This document shows, piece by piece, positions 62,204 to 64,000 of a stretch of 64,000 bases of DNA (positions within the stretch are counted from its first letter, which is position 1; each line of letters opens with the position of its first letter). Under the pieces are notes generated by a model that ran no database searches, had not been told where the DNA came from, and saw only the letters and a program-made list of their open reading frames with translations. Origin of the DNA: Lacinutrix jangbogonensis (GTDB taxonomy: Bacteria > Bacteroidota > Bacteroidia > Flavobacteriales > Flavobacteriaceae); contig NZ_JSWF01000014.1 of the NCBI RefSeq assembly GCF_000797445.1, positions 62,001-126,000 on the forward strand. The letters run 5' to 3'. A program made the position numbers and the translations under genes.

Positions 62204-63511
62204 ATGCGTACAAAGTCACTTAAAAAGAATAAAATCAATGTAATAACATTAGGTTGTAGTAAAAACGTTTACGACAGCGAAGTGTTAATGGGACAACTTA
62301 AAGCCAGTGGCAAAGACGTTGTGCATGAAGAAGAAGGTAATATTGTGGTGATTAATACTTGCGGTTTTATTAATAATGCCAAAGAGGAAAGTGTGAATAC
62401 CATTTTGGAATACATGCAAAAAAAGGAAGATGGTGATGTGGACAAGGTGTTTGTAACAGGTTGCCTATCTGAAAGGTATAAGCCAGATTTACAAAAGGAA
62501 ATTCCTAATGTCGATCAATATTTTGGTACGACAGAATTACCAGGTTTATTAAAAGCTTTAGGAGCAGATTATAAGCATGAATTAATAGGCGAGCGTTTAA
62601 CAACGACACCTAAAAATTATGCGTATTTAAAAATTGCTGAAGGTTGCGACAGACCTTGTAGTTTCTGCGCTATTCCAATAATGCGTGGGAAACATAAAAG
62701 TACACCTATTGAAAATTTAGTTATTGAAGCAGAGAAACTTGCAGCAAATGGAGTAAAGGAATTAATACTTATTGCTCAAGATTTAACGTATTACGGTTTA
62801 GATATATATAAGAAAAGAAACTTAGCAGAGTTGCTTGAAAACTTAGTAAAAGTTGAAGGTATAGAATGGATTCGTTTACACTATGCTTTTCCAACAGGCT
62901 TTCCAATGGATGTGCTTGATATTATGAATCGTGAGCCTAAAATTTGTAACTATTTAGATATTCCATTGCAACATATTAGCGATTCTATATTAAAAAGTAT
63001 GCGCCGTGGTACTACAAAAGAGAAGACCACGAAACTACTAAAAGAGTTTAGAAAGACTGTGCCAAATATGACGATTAGAACCACTTTAATTGTTGGTTAT
63101 CCAGGAGAAACACAAGAGAATTTTGAAGAATTACGAGAATGGGTTCGCGAAATGCGTTTTGAACGTTTAGGTTGTTTTACGTATTCTCATGAGGAAAATA
63201 CACATGCTTTTAATTTAGAGGACAATGTGCCACAAGAGGTTAAACAAGATCGTGCGAATCAAATTATGGAAATTCAATCTCAGATTTCTTGGGAATTGAA
63301 TCAAGAAAAAATAGGACAAGAATTTAAGGTCGTTATCGATAGAAAAGAAGGTGAATATTTTATTGGAAGAACAGAATTCGATTCTCCAGACGTTGATAAT
63401 GAAGTGTTAATAAAGGCATCAACAACGTATTTGAAAACAGGAGAATATGCTACTGTAAAAGTTACAGAAGCTGCAGATTTCGATTTGTATGCAGAGGCAG
63501 TAGTTAAATAG
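62204..63511 (+). CDS. rimO: Ribosomal protein S12 methylthiotransferase RimO
   Basis: 435 residues. N-terminal methylthiotransferase domain with Cys in LGCSKNVYDSEVL, NTCGFINNAKEES and VTGCLSERY (cluster II); radical SAM domain with GCDRPCSFCAIP (CxxxCxxC). C-terminal TRAM domain about 365-435. Adds the methylthio group to Asp of ribosomal protein S12. The LGCSKN spelling separates RimO from MiaB. Neighbour of ftsY as in many Bacteroidota. Confidence 0.95.
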   Translation: MRTKSLKKNKINVITLGCSKNVYDSEVLMGQLKASGKDVVHEEEGNIVVINTCGFINNAKEESVNTILEYMQKKEDGDVDKVFVTGCLSERYKPDLQKEIPNVDQYFGTTELPGLLKALGADYKHELIGERLTTTPKNYAYLKIAEGCDRPCSFCAIPIMRGKHKSTPIENLVIEAEKLAANGVKELILIAQDLTYYGLDIYKKRNLAELLENLVKVEGIEWIRLHYAFPTGFPMDVLDIMNREPKICNYLDIPLQHISDSILKSMRRGTTKEKTTKLLKEFRKTVPNMTIRTTLIVGYPGETQENFEELREWVREMRFERLGCFTYSHEENTHAFNLEDNVPQEVKQDRANQIMEIQSQISWELNQEKIGQEFKVVIDRKEGEYFIGRTEFDSPDVDNEVLIKASTTYLKTGEYATVKVTEAADFDLYAEAVVK

Positions 63512-63535
63512 AAGATTGCTTAAAAGTATAGTGTT

Positions 63536-64000
63536 ATGGCATTAACAGAATCTAATCGTTTCGAAAATGGAACAGGTGCTCCAGAGTTTTCTTTGATAGA
63601 TGTTGTTTCTGGTCAAATTATAAATCTTCAAAAGTTAAAAGGAGTTAAAGGGACTGTCGTTATGTTTATTTGTAACCATTGTCCTTTTGTAGTGCATATA
63701 AATACCCAATTGGTTAAAGTTGCTAACCATTATCTAGAAAAAGGTATTGGTTTTATTGCTATAAGTAGTAATGATGCCGAGACTTATCCTCAAGACAGAC
63801 CAGCATTAATGAAGCAGGTTGCAGTAAATTTAAAATACCCTTTCCCTTATTTATACGATGAAACTCAAGAAGTAGCTCAAGCTTATGATGCGGCATGCAC
63901 ACCAGATTTTTATGTGTTTGATGCCAATTTAAAAGCAACATATCATGGACTACTAGATAATTCTCGACCTGGAAATAGTATACCAGTTACGGGAGAAGTT
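63536..64000 (+). CDS. Thioredoxin-fold (AhpC/TSA-like) protein, C-terminus truncated by the window
   Basis: 155 codons visible, starting MALTESNRFENGTGAPEFSL, and running off the right edge. FICNHCPFVVHINTQLVKV carries the CxxC (CNHC) of a thioredoxin-like redoxin; DAACTPDFYVFDANLKATYHG is the cis-Pro/C-terminal part. Resembles the family of thioredoxin-like proteins with a resolving Cys outside the fold. 25 bp after rimO. Confidence 0.88.
   Translation, partial: MALTESNRFENGTGAPEFSLIDVVSGQIINLQKLKGVKGTVVMFICNHCPFVVHINTQLVKVANHYLEKGIGFIAISSNDAETYPQDRPALMKQVAVNLKYPFPYLYDETQEVAQAYDAACTPDFYVFDANLKATYHGLLDNSRPGNSIPVTGEV

Overview
The window is chromosomal DNA from a member of the Flavobacteriaceae (Bacteroidota), probably marine. 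This rests on low G+C content, Bacteroidota promoters of the form TTG-N19-TAnnTTTG (upstream of the E2 gene and of rpmB), type IX secretion C-terminal domains, a TonB-dependent receptor with a carboxypeptidase-regulatory-like N-terminus, Na+-coupled symporters, and the conserved gene run cinA-rpmB-rpmG-DUF4295-ftsY-rimO. I found no rRNA, tRNA, CRISPR array, integrase or transposase.

Layout. 1-12.2 kb (mostly minus strand): 5' end of a DEAD-box helicase, a secreted transglutaminase-like protein, a FUSC-type membrane protein, a B12-binding radical SAM protein, a tRNA-dihydrouridine synthase, a CocE/NonD-type hydrolase and a serine hydrolase. 12.5-20.7 kb is accessory: a decayed DUF1566-type gene, an Asp/Asn beta-hydroxylase-like protein, a GH64/thaumatin-like protein, small orphan ORFs, and a two-gene unit (Dam-type methylase plus a PD-(D/E)XK/DGQHR/HEPN-like protein) bounded by attC-like sites. 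20.8-34.1 kb: pyruvate carboxylase, an orphan Imm53-like protein, a serine hydrolase, an AlkD-like protein, a PutP-like symporter divergent from a cysteine dioxygenase/decarboxylase pair (probable hypotaurine synthesis), an NHL/SMP-30-like lipoprotein and HtpG. 34.5-48.4 kb: FabH-like ketosynthase, a giant secreted protein with 25 tandem 28-residue repeats, a TonB-dependent receptor with a (TTGA)7 tract at its start codon, a CoA-binding protein, a Na+/solute symporter, RecR, a glycosyltransferase and a 2-oxo-acid dehydrogenase E2. 48.4-52.65 kb is a second accessory cluster, apparently built by tandem copying of the E2/glutaredoxin intergenic region, carrying a CPBP protease cassette, a GNAT acetyltransferase, a small membrane protein and a frameshifted esterase. 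52.6-64 kb: housekeeping genes (exonuclease, FAH family, Hpt, CinA, L28, L33, FtsY, RimO), a secreted N-formylglutamate-amidohydrolase-like protein and a truncated thioredoxin-fold protein.

The most unusual signal is the pair of integron-cassette-like units at about 17.09-20.65 kb and 48.53-49.58 kb. In each, the gene is bounded by 9-bp inverted repeats (TTGGGCTTA/TAAGCCCAA and TTGCCAGTA/TACTGGCAA), has a structured 3' attC-like site ending in GTTAAAC, and sits downstream of a second hairpin site whose outer core is GTTTAAC. This is the geometry expected after cassette insertion into a resident attC-like element. Degenerate relatives of the upstream element lie 5' of several other minus-strand genes in both accessory clusters. 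The first cassette carries a candidate DNA-modification/defence module.
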